Shown: positions 49,852 through 63,700 of the stretch, one piece after another
Layout: each line of letters begins with the position of its first letter
Numbering within the stretch: position 1 is the stretch's first letter
Assembly: GCA_013399115.1 (NCBI GenBank)
Contig: VXAA01003984.1
Coordinates: forward strand, 76,968-140,967
DNA length: 64,000 nt
Reading direction: 5' to 3'
DNA from: Anseranas semipalmata
Taxonomy: Eukaryota > Chordata > Aves > Anseriformes > Anseranatidae
Notes under the pieces: model-generated
Told to the model about the DNA's origin: nothing
Seen by the model: the letters and a program-made list of their open reading frames with translations, nothing else
Database searches by the model: none
Made by a program: the position numbers and the translations under genes

Positions 49852-50565
49852 TGTGATGACAGTATTTAGAAGACGGTCGAGCCAGTTCAAACTTTAAAAC
49901 AACGGTTTACTTGATTGATGTTCATTAAAAATACATATTATTTTTAATGGTTTCTTCTTACTCATTAACAATTATTATCACTGCATATTCAACACAGTTA
50001 ATAATTAACAATCAATCCTAAATTAAGTATGAGTACACAGTGCCATGGAGCTTATGGCATGCAGTTTGTGCTGATGACTACACTCCTTGATGATCTTAAT
50101 TGATGAGGTAATAAAAGTGACCAGGCTGAAGAGCTCTTTTATAAGGGATCCCCCCACCAAATCCGAGGTCTTGTCCTGTTATAAGGTGTTTGGGTTTCTA
50201 GACAGTGCCTACTTCTTGGCCATTGCCTATGTGCTGCCCAAAGCTGGGAGGGTGTTGCTGTGTTCCTTGGCTGCAGCAGATGCCTTCTGTTCTTTGATTG
50301 GTATTTTTTGTCCCTCACTGAGCTACTGATTCTTTTCTTTCAGTGAAGGCAGTCTCGTCACAGCTCTTGAGATTGTACTGCTTCAGTGATCAATAATTGC
50401 CCATCAGTGAGTTGTTTGCAGTTCAGGGTCCTCTGTTTTCGACCTGTGCCCATACCTTCAAGGCCTTTGCTGCTATCACACATTTACACTGACACGATAA
50501 CAAGGAAAACCTGGTACCACACTCAGGTTCACACAGCAAGTTCTCGTAGCAAGCTGATAACAAGT
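49852..50565 (-). mobile_element. Probable solo LTR of an avian endogenous retrovirus
   Basis: Read on the minus strand, a TATAAAAG box (plus 50136-50143) lies about 230 bp upstream of AGTAAACCGTTG. The latter looks like a mutated form of the AATAAACCGTTG polyadenylation-signal block seen in avian LTRs. This is followed by TTTAAAGTTT and an end TGTCATCACA at 49852, giving the usual terminal CA. The other terminus is uncertain; TGTTATCAGC ending at 50565 is one candidate. No target duplication was found. Sequence on either side shows no gag, pol or env, so it is best read as a solo LTR with no coding capacity. Confidence 0.5.
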
Positions 50566-53500
50566 CCAAAAGGCCAGGAGTGGGGCCCAGCGCAGTTAGC
50601 AGAAGGCTTGTGTTCTGCTACCAGCACTGGTTGTGCTATTTTTCTGGGCCATTAGGTACAAAAGTGCTTACACAGTTATGCCATATTAGTGTGTTTATGT
50701 TTGGTTTCAAAAACAAACTAATAGTAAAATGTTTAGTGTACTGCTTTTGTGGATGCAACAGGCCTGCGTTCACCCAGCATATATTTGAATTGTAAACCAA
50801 CCACTTTCCCATTGAAAATAAAAGACCCAGTGGTGCTGCCTGCTCATCGCTCAGTGGGAGATAGGCCTGGGGCAGAACTGGGGCCTGTATGTTAAAGCCA
50901 GGAACAGAACAGGCCCATGATGTTCTTCCAGATACTGCCACTGCCTTTCCAGGGAGTTTTTACACACTCCCTCCCTTGGATTATTTCTCAGGGGAAGACA
51001 GCAATGAGTCTTTACAGTAAGAGACCCACAATGAAAAACATTAACAAGAATGTTTTTATAACAACCTGCCATCACTGAAAAGCTCATTTCTTCACTTAGA
51101 AACAAGAAAAAGGTTAGGGTCAGCTGAGGACTTTATACTGCCCAGCAGCCTGTTGTGAAGCAAGAGTTAAAATGGAAATCAAATGTCTTGTCTGGGGTCA
51201 TAAAATAACAAGGATCTTTGCTCTTGTCAGGCTGGCATAAGGTCACAGGACCAAATGACACAGGGTGGCTCATTTAAAACAAAAATGCGCAAAATAAAAT
51301 TAAACATTATTAGAGCCTACCATAACTTGAAATTCATGTGAAATTGCTCATCATTTTCCTTTTTTTCTTTAGATGGGGTTCTAAATCCTTATGCATCTGT
51401 ATGCTAGAGGTGGCTTTGAAGACAAGAAGTTCTAATTTTAGGTCTGATACACCTTTTTCAAGCTCAATCCTGAGAGCTTTTCCCTCTTCTCTAGCCTATA
51501 GTCAAGCTGCTTTATCCATTTGTTTCATACTAGCAGAACAAGTTCCTGGAGAAAGATGGAGGTCTGCTGAAAAGACTCAGGGGTCTGCCAAAAGTTTTCT
51601 CAGTTCACTTTTAGAGAGACAGAAATGTCTTTTCCAGAAGGTGTTGGTGTGTCCTGCCTAACAGCAAACTAATTCTTCTAAAATCAGAAGAGTAATATAA
51701 GAAATACCTCCATAAATAGCAGTGTTTTGAATTCTACCACAACAGCTTAGAAAACATTAAACTGCATTTGTTTCTTTAACATCAGAGGTAATTATAATCC
51801 ATCTGATATTCTTATATCATCTGAACAACAAAATTCTGTCAATACCATGGTTTAAAAATAATTGCTAAAATATCAAAATCCAGATTCTGCACCTAGATCT
51901 CTTACATCCCAGTCCCTGTCTTAAGCACAAATCTTTATGTTAAAATAAAATTTCCTTATGGAAGCTTTATTCAGATTACTATAGTCCAGTAAAACAAAGT
52001 GTTTTTAATCAATGGGTATTTTCTGACCACATCAATACAAGTGAAAATGTTCCAGCCACCTGCAGTGGTAATACACAAAGTCTGCTGTTTCAATGGAAGA
52101 AGGGCTTTGGGATCCTCTGCAAAACACTAAGAAAGTAGTACAGTGCTTGGAGGAACCGAGGGGATTAAAGGCGTGTTTTTGGTCTTGTTTCTCCAGCCAG
52201 ATAAGTGTTTAGTACAAGGTTTCAGGCAAACGTCTGAAGTTCAAGAGAGTAACCCAGTTAGCTCTCCAGACTCATCAAAATTTTCCAGTGTTATTTGCAT
52301 GAAGCTGAAGATGTTTTTGTTGGCATGGTTTTGTGTGAGAACATTTATTTATTTGATTTGTCAATGTTATGCTTATCTCACTTCTGTTTTCTTACATTGA
52401 GAAGATTTATGTGTTTAGTTTAGTTTTGTTTTATTTTGTTTTATTTTATTTTATTTTTTCTGCACAATTATAACTAACACATATGAACTTTCGATAGAGC
52501 TGGGGAAACTATGCTTTTAAATGATCTACTAATATTTGCTTGAAATCTGAAACAAGTTCTCAGTGACTAGGTTAGCCCCCACTCTGTGTTTGTTTTCTGC
52601 AGTTATTTTAGTTAATGAGTTTGCTGGCTGGGATGTTCCTGGGAACAGCTAATTTTAGACAACTATTAAAAAATACTAACAGAAGGTGAATTTCACAAAA
52701 TGCTGCTATTTGCAATGGAACTCTGGTTTTAAGAGTTGTGGTTTGCTTATCCAATCAGAAAAACATATCGTATGATTTATGTGTCTGCTCACACCATCTT
52801 GAATTTCAGATTTTAAATTTTATGTACTTACAACCATCTGCTCACAAGCTAAATTCACACCATGGTTTTATCGGAAAAAAAAAAAATACATATATTTGGT
52901 AAACAGTTTTGAATAGTTGATGAAGGAAGGGAAAATGCCATCTGAATGTACAATTCCTTCAGCAGGACTTGGAGGTCACCTTCGTTTTCCTGCTTTCTCA
53001 GCATGTAGTGTAATATTTTACTCATTTCTCTTAGTTTGGTCTAGATAGCTTCACTGTTCCTGTAGGATTCCTGTAGGAGTGTCTTCCTGACACTCCCTGT
53101 CAGTCATGGGGAGTTTGCAGACTGTTGTTTCACTTCCAGGGAATTAATGGCTGGATGCTAGATTTTCCCTAGTTTCCATATTTTGATGTCCAAATGATTA
53201 AACATTGACTTTAGCCACAGCCTCTTCTGGAAGCAGCCTGAATAAGGTGGACATGAAAAGAGTTAAGAGGACTTTCTGGAGGACTATGGATCAGAAAGGG
53301 CAGGTGATGGGACCACTGCCACCCTGCAGTGTGAGTGCCACACAACTGCTTTCTGCAGCCTTGGCATGGTAACCTCAGGGGAGACACAGCTGCTTTTCTC
53401 GTCTTCTCATCCCTCCTAGAGTCATTAGTAACATTAGTAAACATTAGTAAAAATTCATTAGTAACCTGAATCTGTTTGTATCTGCTGTTTTAAACAGCTC

Positions 53501-56500
53501 TTTTCACCAGGGTTTCAAGATGCTTTCCCTGTTGTGTGGTTAGGAGGTCTGATAAATTAACAGCCATGCCCAGCATCAGAAAAGAGATTGGTAGCAGAGG
53601 TGCAGTTTTAATCTGACTTTATCTGTGTCACATACCTTAACTGCAAGAAAGCTTTTCTTTGCTATCTAACAAGCAGTATGCATATGGTAATAAACCATAC
53701 CAGGATGTGCTGGCAGCATTTGAACAGGCTCTTCCCACAGACATTTGTCACACAACTTTTCTTTGTTTTAGGGCTATGATCATACATAGATCAAGGTGAA
53801 GGAGTGCAACACTTTACAGAGGGATGCACTAGAATCACCCAAAGAAAGATGTGCTGCATTACAGAGGACTTTAATTCTGTTCCTGGTTCTGTTGCTGAGC
53901 TGAGAAAGTCACTTAACATCATACCATTGATCCCAGCTTCCAATGGAAAGCTCGTTAAGCCCCACTGATGGTAAGTATTATTGTCAGATCTATTTAAGAT
54001 TGATGTCATTACTTAAGCAAAAATCTTTTCATCATCAAAGGGTTGGCACTGTCATTTTACAGCAAACTTTTCTGACTTTCAAGTTATCACCTTTCCTGCT
54101 GGAACCGCTGCTGCATGGGGCCTCGCTTGGTGCTCTGACCATGGGGCACACCACTCCACTGCTGTCATGGGGCAGTGGGTGGTGGTGGAAATGCCACAGC
54201 AAGCTCCTGGCCTGGGAGATGATCCCAATGTTCCTGCCACTTTCTGTATTCCCAAAGCCAATGAGTTACACTGCACAAAGATTGTGCATGAAGCCCAAGA
54301 TTTTGCATCTGCAGCCAGGAGAATGTGGTGCATCCAGAGAAAGAGGGGCCATAACCATGGCAAGAGGGGATTCAGCTCTACCCTCCTTCCTGAGGAGCAG
54401 CAGCCTATGAGAAAAGTCCTGTGGGGCCCCTGCAGCCATAGGAGATATGATTGCATCCCTCAGCCCTCACTTTGTCTCCCACAGGCATCCAGATAATCGC
54501 AGAGAACAGGAGCGATGCATAACTGTAAATAGAAAACAGGGTAAGAGAAACACACTGCAAGAGCTCTGGGCAGCCTGCCCTTTGTGAAGAATGTGTAAGG
54601 GTGTTCTCAGCTGCAGCTAAAAAGCTAATTCATCTTCCTAGGCCATTCAGGGAGAATGTGCATGTGTGAGGAGATCAGGTCCTCACCACAATCTCAGAGA
54701 GTGTAGGGGAGGTCCATAAAACCCAGGGTGACACATAGATTTTTGAATTCCGATCCCTTATTTGCTGGATTTGTTTTCCTCACTGCAGAATTTAGCTGGC
54801 AATCTCAGATTATCTTTAAAACTCACAGCCACTTGTCGCATGCGCTCCCTGAAGACGAGGAAGCCCCAGAAAACCACAGTTTTTCTGCATCAAGTGGGGA
54901 GCACAACTCTTAGCTGACATTTCTGGTCCTCTGGAAATTTGGTGCTGCTCAGAAGTTCTGCATAAATTATATCCTAACTGTTTTCAGATTTATAGGACAT
55001 TCTTTTACTTGACTGTGAACACAGAGAACGCACAGGCAATGCTATGCTGATGGTAACCTGATTTTATACACCACAAGATGGCAGGAAAATAACCAACCAA
55101 ACTGCAGCTCTCTGTTCAGCCAAATTCTCCCTGCACCCTGCCCCTCTCTATAGAACTTTCCTCTTGTTAAAATATTTTCCCATCCAGACATGTGCAATTC
55201 CCAGGTGCAACTCCCAGTACTGTCAAATGTGCCAGGCACATCAGTGCTGAACTGATCAGTCGGGAGAGCCAATTCCAAAGGTCAGGCTTCTTATTTCATA
55301 CCTAACACTGCTGATGTGGCTGATCAGCTCAAGAAAAGAGACTGAGAAGAAATCCTTTTTGGGGAATTCAAAACCTGACTTGTAGACAGCGAATTGTCCA
55401 GATAAAGCAAGTGAGTTTGTTAGCACTCTGGATGTCACTTGCAGGTTGCTTTATATCTTCTTAAATAAAACATTAAAAACCACAAGATGTTGTTTGTTTG
55501 TTTTGGTGAAAGGACCATAAAGCTGTTATTATGTGAAGCTTCTTAGTGCCCCCCTGGACAGGATACGTTAATTTGACCTACATGGGACATTGCTATGAAA
55601 TAGGGAGGTAACAGAGTCCAGGTGTAGGATGCCACAGAAGTGAGAAGGAAGGAGATCCAGAAAAGATGCAAGGATCTGAAGTTCCCATCATGTTACACAG
55701 ACCTCCCAGCACTTTACCAGCCATGTCTTAATCAATGCAAAGATGATTAACCAGTTGCTGGTCCACCCTGCTAGTTTGCTAACACGAACACAGCAAGCAC
55801 AGACCATCGCTAACTTCAGATGCAGGAGCATTTTGGGGAGCATTATGGGTATCCTCAGGACTGCATAGGACCACTGCACAAACCAACAGCCACCGAAGAG
55901 GAAGCAAGTCCAAGTGTTTTTATAACCCCTCGCACAGCAAGCATCAGTCCTGCTGCTCTGGATTTCAGCCACTTGCTCTCAGGTTTGCTGTAGTGCTCAC
56001 ATCACTTGCCCAGATCTTTAGCTGTACCTGAAAATTACCATGCAGGTCTGGGAGGTCCAAGGATTATTCTTGATGTTTACCAAGCTGGTGACTTTCTGTT
56101 CCATTCCAAGAAGCACTAGATGTACATTTTATATGCAAAGTTTTCACTGCATATATAAAACCTAGGATAAATTTCATGGCTTGGGGCTCAGTGAAGGTCA
56201 AAGGTAAAGAGAATAAAAATTAAAAAAAAAAAAAAAAAAAAAAGAAAGATAAATATTTAAACTGTGTCATGGGAAAAACCTCTTCTCTTATTTAAAATTT
56301 TCTTTGCTGTCCATATTTTCTCCCCTTCTGCCTATTTATGTACATTTTTGCACATAACATTTGCCTATTTATGTACTATTTTCTATGCCTATTTACTATG
56401 TACAGTGAGAATATGTAGTAAAATGTCCAACTCTTAATATATTTTCCCTTGGGGAAACGGCAAATAAATGCACAAAAATCACATTTACGTTGTGAATTTC

Positions 56501-56940
56501 TGTCTCAGGGGTTTAACAGAACTTTTGAAAACTGATGCACTGGAGTTTTCCCGGTCATCTTTGTATAATTTGTAGGAGCTTCTGAACATTACTTTTTTTT
56601 TCTTTTTCTCTGTTTTCTTCTTTTCTTCCTTTTTTCTTTTTTTCTCCATAGAATTATTTGCAATCTTCAGAAACAAGCCTATGTCTTTGAAACTTTTGTG
56701 GTATTTGTGTGTGGAGGGGAGTTTTACAGGTTGCTTTTTGGTTTTGTTTTTATCTCTAGATCCAAAAGGAAGACTTCATGAATTTAAAATTGGCCATTAA
56801 GAAAGTTAACTGGATCTAGGGGAAAACTTATGTGATTCTCACCAAGTATAAAGAGAATTTCAGCAGCATCCCAAAAAAAAAAGAATGGACTTTGAAAGTC
56901 AGATGAGCACCTTCTCTGTTTCATTTAAATGTGACATTTT
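50566..56940. other. Long non-coding stretch, no gene seen
   Basis: The GC-richer patch 53940-54500 carries overlapping frames on both strands (155 codons at 53943-54410 and 109 at 54167-54496, plus; 125 at 54079-54456, minus), with no domain in any. Simple tracts are (TTTTA)n at 52425-52458, an A run at 56222-56243, and short direct repeats at 53424-53465 (ATTAGTAA four times). A threefold repeat lies at 56329-56403. Confidence 0.45.
56329..56403. repeat. Threefold dispersed 15-bp repeat
   Basis: TGCCTATTTATGTAC occurs at 56329-56343 and 56362-56376. A third copy with a 3-bp insertion lies at 56386-56403. The spacers differ, so this is a decaying tandem array. Confidence 0.85.
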
Positions 56941-56944
56941 AATT

Positions 56945-56967
56945 CCCCCTCCCCCCCCCAAAAAAAA
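56945..56967 (+). repeat. C9-A8 homopolymer junction
   Basis: CCCCCT is followed by nine C and directly by eight A. Such junctions are prone to sequencing error, so the run lengths are uncertain. Confidence 0.85.
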
Positions 56968-59900
56968 GACCACTGTAGTAAATACTGCTTCTGGCAGCTT
57001 CTCATCACATCTGTTCAAGTGGAAATGGGATAGTTTAGAAACCAACTTACACAAGTTCTTCCACACTTACATGCATAGCATGCATAAACGTGAACACACG
57101 TGTACACAAACGTGCAAACAGTGTCTTTTTGAGCAGTGGACAGCTGAGTGTTGTCTTAGTAAAGGAAACTAAAAGCTTTGCTCTGAACTTCAAGGCCAGG
57201 AGTAGAGCATGCAATGAGCTTGTGTGTTTGACATCAAACTTAGAAACTCATGTGTGAGACATGGTCTAGTGCTGAGCTTTGGCACATTAGTTGAATTTTG
57301 TTGCCAGCATACTGCAACAAAGCCACATTATAAAACCACACCAAGGGACCGGTGTTACAGGGGATGAATTTGGTCCTCAGTACAAAGCAATGGTTGTGTG
57401 CTAAAGTCATCCTCTAGTTTACACTATGTTTATATAGAGAATTCTGTAGGTTTTAGACTCATCCCTAAAATCTCTGTCTTCAGTAAGGTTCAATTAATTA
57501 AAACAACAACAACAACAAAAACTTTCAGTGCTCTCAGTCTCTCTATAACTAAAATCAAAATAAAATAAAAATATTTTTAAAAGTCAAATGCATTTTCTCC
57601 ACCTGACTTTAAATGTCTTCATACTTCAGTTTATAAATTCTAATTTTATTTTTTATTTTTATATCATCTTATAACTGTACTTTTCTAACTTTTAATACTC
57701 TTGCAAAGACTTGAAAACATTTTTTGACATCCACACCCTTAACACTTTTTTTTTTTAGCCATTGATATAATAAAGTGGAAGGGAGGAAAAAAAAAAAAAA
57801 AGAACAATAAAAAATCCCAAGCCCCAGACACTCACTGACATTGAGACACAAGCTATGCTACCAAGCCATATACCATATGACACATGAAAGGTCTGGACAA
57901 TACAGTACAGACAAGGTCAGGCTAGGTTTATATGGAAGAAGTTAATTACAAATGAGAGAAGTCCTTAGAGTCTCTGCGACTGTGTAGGATTTTCTGTTCC
58001 CCTGGTCAGAGAGTTTAGGAGAATATTCTGCCTTTGCCTGTCTTATCACATTATTTGAAGCTGAATTATAGTCATGCTCTGAAAATCAGTACTTAACTCC
58101 CGTAAATCTTGGCCTACTGCAAGACAGTTGCTTCACTACTGTCCTCAGACAACCAGGTACCTACTGCAGCTCCCCGTGCAGCTTAGCCATCGTCTCCAGC
58201 AGGTATGTCGCACGTGTGAATGCTCAGGAACTGTCTGAATTCAGATTCACGTACAACTGCTCTCTTGCAACAGCCATCAAATAGAAGTCACGATGCTTTG
58301 CTCACGGAGAGAGAAATGTTTTACCATCAGTACTTCAAATTAGTATTCTCTGTTTTCTCCATGCTTGCTCACCTGGCACAGCTGACATAAAGGCTCTATC
58401 TAATCCCTCCTGCTCAGATAATAATATTTGGTGCTTCACAACTGCTTTGTATGTCTAAGATATAGGTAAATCAAACAGGAATATATAGAAAAGGACTGTT
58501 TTTAAAGGGTTTTAGATATAGACATATACTTCCTAAGCCATCAAATAAACCCTCTTGTTTAGCCTTTTTTGCATCTAACCTTTCAAGCGATGAACTGCTC
58601 TGTAAAGGTCCTGTTTTGTGTGGCTGGTGTTGCTACTTACATGACAACAGCCCTGGTTTTCTGGTTCCTATCATGCAGCAGGAAATCTCACAACAGTGCA
58701 GAAAACTCATTGTGGTTGGAAACAAAAACCCACACGGTAATGCTTCTCATTAGCATCTAGCATCCTGTATAAAGTTCTGTGCCATCTTTTGAAAATGAGG
58801 ATGGATGGAGTCAATAAGGATGGAATTAAGCTGGTAACTCGGAGAAGAAATATGAGCCTAGGACTTATAAATACCATGATGGCATCATTGTTGCCAGAAA
58901 CCATACAGCTCTCCAGGCCTTATCCTACTCTATGCATGCAGAGCTGTTTCCTGTTCAAACAAACAGGAAAGTTCAAAATTTCAGTTATCTTTTTTTGTAC
59001 AGATAATATCTTCTCTTTCAGTGGCCCAGACATGCAGACCTTACACAGCTCATCACTAATGGATGAAGTTTCTCCTGGCCCAGTTTCACCAAAGCCTGAG
59101 TCTATAGAGTTAGCCATGTCACAGCACTAATACATCAAATGGCTGAGTACAGGCAAACAGTTCACACAGTAAAACAGCAACAACGATTTTAATGAAAACA
59201 AGCAAAAAATCTGCCTCCCTCTTTTCCTGGCTTTGCACTTTGCAACTCCTGGCAAAGTCTTTCCAGTTTAGATAATCTAGATATTCTCCAAATGGAAAAA
59301 TCACTTTCTATCATACAGAGGGGCACAACAGAGAGCTTCTGCTCAGAGACACAGCAGTGAATACAGTGGGCTAATTTCATCATGGATAGAGCTGCTTTGC
59401 TGTCACAGAAATTATGACTCCTTTTGCACACTTTGTTGTACCCTTTGCTTATTTTATTACTACCCCAGCAGTCCCATAACTTTCCATGCAGAGCTCTGGT
59501 GCTCAGGCAGCAAAAGCAAGGCACGATAGCTGGTCATACCAGATTACATCAGATTAGAAGACCTGAAAAAAAAAATGATGGGAATGTCTTATTACACCAT
59601 GCTAACACTGGCACACAGCACAGTTTCACTTCATGCCACGTGAATGTATATCTTGCCACGTCCTGTGTTATGTGTGCTAATGTCTCACAGAGCTCGTGAC
59701 ATCTGTGCTGCACACTCATAGCCTGTGCTTCAGTATACAATCTCACTTAGCCAGTGCTGTGCTTCATTATGTACTCTCTTGCCGAGTTGCTGATGTGCTT
59801 TATTAAATCAACATTATTTGAGTTCCACAGCCCCGTGGAGAGGATCTTCTACTGTCTGTTTCCTCACTTGAATTGTTTGCTGTGGGTTAGATCTAGCTAA

Positions 59901-60544
59901 ACAATCTCACTCCTTTCACTTTTGTTCTCATACAGCAGAAGGACGGAGAGGAAATGCTAAGCTTAGGAACTGGGGGGAAGGGGGAGGGCAGAGAGAAAAA
60001 GGAAACCTCAAGAGTCCAGCAGTCCAGGACTTTCTGGGTTTGATGCTGAATAACTGCGAAAATACAGAAATCAGCGGTGGAAACAGAGCAAGGAGCTTTG
60101 AAGCAGGACTATGTGAGCGGGTAACAAGCTCTTACTGCATGAAAAAAATGACGTTGCCATAGGGGTTGAAAAGAACCTGGCCTCATCAGACGTGCCAGTC
60201 TGACAGTTTTGAGAGCTTCCTCATGCCAATCCTGTCAAACCGGAGCAGAAGCAGAGAAATAGGCAAAGCTTGTGAGGCACTAGTTAACACACTGGCGTTC
60301 AGAGTCCCGCATGGCGATTTCAGATCGTCTCTCCTTAGATGTTTTGCATCAGGGTTTTGCTGCCTAAACTCTTTCTTTTCTGATCTCTGTGACCTACACG
60401 TGTACCTCTTTCCTCTTGAGGCTGACATGATCACTGGCTGAAGCAAGGAAGAGCTGCCCAGCACTGAGGAGGGAAATTATGTCTGTAGCTACTGCAGATT
60501 GAACGTTGGATAATATAAAATAAGATTAAAATAAAAGTCTGATT
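56968..60544. other. Non-coding stretch, no gene seen
   Basis: Open frames are at most 113 codons (58789-59130) with no domain. Simple tracts are (AAC)n near 57505-57520, an A run at 57786-57801, and a G-rich patch at 59972-59988 with runs of six, five and three G. No mobile element was recognised. Confidence 0.45.
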
Positions 60545-60790
60545 AGTGATCGGTTAGAAATAATTACTGCAAAAGATGCAATTTGGCAACATCAGCGCCA
60601 GCCCAGGCTCTGAATAATCCAAAGAATTTGCCCGGTTTCAAAACACTGAAAAGATGGCACTTTTAAAACACCGCCTCAGCTCAGCTTTTTTCTCATCTGA
60701 GACATGTATCTCCATGACTGGGAAAAATAAAGTGTGCAGCAAATTAGCTAGCGTTTTCATTGTGATTATTGCAGTTGATACTTATCTGTG
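60545..60790. promoter_or_regulatory. Candidate conserved non-coding element
   Basis: Repeat-free complex sequence without an open frame. It holds TAATTA (60561-60566), TAATCC (60615-60620), a GCTAGC palindrome (60747-60752) and TTGTGATTATTGCAG. The mix of homeodomain and bicoid-class cores is enhancer-like. Not tested by alignment. Confidence 0.25.
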
Positions 60791-63700
60791 AGTCAAGAGC
60801 TCTGAGTCCTCTCCTTGCCACTAATTTGCCATTTTCCCTTCTTCAGAAACAAGTTAAGATGTGAGTTTAAAGGATATCAGATGGGGGTGGGGAATCAAAT
60901 TTAGGTTTGGGGACTCAAAGTCTTTAGGTTAAATTGTCCCTTACCTTCTCCTTGCTCCTACCAAAACAAGTGCCACTGGCTGCTTGCTGTGTTAGGGCCA
61001 TTCCCTGCTCCTGGAGCAACACCTGCCTGTGCTCAGCTCCTTGTTTCAGCCCAGCAAGCATTCCCATGCCTGAGCTGTTCTCACTGCATCAGTCTCTCCT
61101 CCTCATCTCCTTTGGGAAAAGACACTGAGTCAGCTGGACCACACTGATCAACAGATGTGATATCAAAATATTTCTATTCTGGGATAAAAAGTGGCCTTTT
61201 TATGTCCTAGTGTTTAAACTAAATGAGGAATTAGAAGTCTGGCTTTGACAGGGTAAGTGCTAATATGGTACTGGCACCAGCCTGGCAGCACCTGTGCTAT
61301 TACATTGGTACAACTGGCAATTTTTTTTTTCACAAATGTTGAAACCACACCCCCTGTAATTCACGTGGTGATGTCTGACCATAATGCTTCAGAAATAGCA
61401 AGAAAATACTATCAGTTCTGACATGATTTCCTTCTGCAGTAATATATATTAAAACATGCTGGTGTTAAGAGTTAAGTAACATAGTAATACAGAACTCAAT
61501 AGGGCACACTATTCTGCCTGTTCAGCTCCCACTCTTCTCTCAGTGTTACCCACAGACGTAGCTTATAGCTACCAGGATAAGGCCAGGACTTCTTCTTGGT
61601 TCCTCATTATGCTATTGACTTATTTGGCCTCATTTGCTATAGTTACTGCCTGACCACTGCCCTTCCCAAGTAACCCCCTTGGAGCTGGGATGAGTTAATA
61701 GGCATTTGCAAAGTGCTCTGGGATACTTGTCTGACAAGCACTCTGAGGGGCATGTGTAGGTGTATCTGAACAAAGCTACACACTTGCATCCGAGTCTGAG
61801 CTTTCACCAGTGTTTTATCAAAGAGTTGAGTATGCATATATTTTCATGATCAGCTGATGGAGACCTGTGTATGCAAAGAACAACCAAAGCTGACTTAGCC
61901 ACAGCCAAGTTCTGGATCATCTTCAGTAAGTCCTTGTTTTTCTTCATTTAATACAGGGGGAGACTGACATTTATTGTTATTTTTTCTAGAAAGTTTGGTG
62001 GAATCTAAAATGGAGATGGAAAATATGTTATTCACCCACACATATGAAGCTGGGGCAAAGAAACTGTGATTTCCAAAACTGTTTTCTCTGGAAACAGAGA
62101 TGCTTTAGTGTGTGATTTACAAATAAATTAGGGTCTTCATGATGTTTACTGCTAAATTGAATTTAGTGTTGGGATATAATATTCTTGTGAAAGAAGAAAG
62201 AGAATATATTTTCAAAGAAGTTTGAATATCCTATCTTTTATTTTGTGTGTGAGCTGGTCAGGGCACTGTAATACTCCTATTAACAATATGTGGGAAAGGA
62301 AGAGTATTTAAATGGAAAATAAATAAATGTGTTCAGATAATTATAGCATGGTAGAATAATTAGTGATAAACTCCTTACAGGGATAATAGCTGTCATTACA
62401 AAACCAGCATTCTCAAATATCATCACTTTTTGACAAAACCATTTCCTGAAAGAGGGAAAAAATGATTAAAAACTTCAATTCACAAAGTGACTTTTATTTT
62501 GACAATAAATAACATACAAGTCACATTGTAAAATGAGACCCTTAATCATTTCCTGCCATGTTATTTGTCAAAATATAGACAGGAAAAAAATGATCACTCA
62601 TAAATAAAAGGTAACTTTCTTTTGCCATTTGCAGGGTGGGGGAGTAAATGTAATGTTTGTAGAAGTTCTTAGAGGGGAAGCAGAGGGAAATAAACGGCTG
62701 AAATTTGGAGAGAAAAAAAAAAAAACTCTAATAAACTCAGTCTGATCAACCATATTGAGTAATCAAAATTTCATTCTTTGTGGAACCTGTGGGGAAAAAT
62801 AGCAATTTTATTGGAATATTAACACTGAAAGGTTTGAAAGCATCAGTGAGGGAAGGTGCTTTTCAAAGCCCTACCCTAATTGCCTATGATGTATAATCTC
62901 AGACTAATTTAATGTTAATTAAATTTCCCAATATCATTGTCCAAATGGCTTTTTTTGTTGTTGTTTAGTTTTTAGCTGCTTTCAGCTGTTGGATGAAGTC
63001 ACAGAAAGGCTTTTATGTTGAGCATTTATGTCCAAAAGGCATGAGTGGGTAGAATAAAGTATTATACAAATCAGAGCAAAGAATGGGAAAGTTTCATTAT
63101 TATCGTGGAAATTTATATGCAAGAGTTGCTTTTTTATGACCAGTTTTAGGACTGAGGACAGCACCCTGTAACTGAAATATATTCCAGCTGATTTCTGTAG
63201 GGTTTGGAACTTGTGGCAACCTTTGCATCCTTTACATATTTTGCATGAAACAGTGGAAAGAAGTTGGCAGTAAAATGTCATTTTTGTTCAGGATCTGGTA
63301 ACAGATTAGAGCTTGCATATAGCAAGAAGTCAACATCAGTTAATAATGTCCAACATTTGCCAGTAAATGAACAAAACTCCATTCCCCAATTTACAAGTTT
63401 TGGTGTCCCCAAAAATATAATTCTTGCTATGAATATGACTTGAAGATTCAAAGGCTTCAAATGACAGTTGATAGAGCTGGTGTGAATTCACCATGTTGGT
63501 GAATTCCATTCATTGCACGTACTAAATCAGTCATCCCAAACTATCCTATCAGGACCAAAAATTTAACAAGGGAAGAGGCTTTTTTTTCTTAATCATTCTG
63601 TCTTTTGTATATCTGCATTAAAAAAAAAAGGGGGGGGCTGTATACTTAGAATTTTTATTACAGAAAAATGACACATGGAATTTACCTATAAAGGGAAGAC

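Noticed and set aside
53943..54496. Overlapping open frames of 109-155 codons on both strands
   Set aside because: Openness in several frames at once is typical of GC-richer non-coding DNA. No family recognised.
56222..56243. Poly(A) tract as the tail of a processed pseudogene
   Set aside because: No gene-like sequence upstream and no target duplication seen. Similar A runs at 45190 and 57786 also lack a gene body.
59972..59988. G-rich run as a quadruplex motif
   Set aside because: Only three separated G runs, so it does not meet the four-run canonical pattern.
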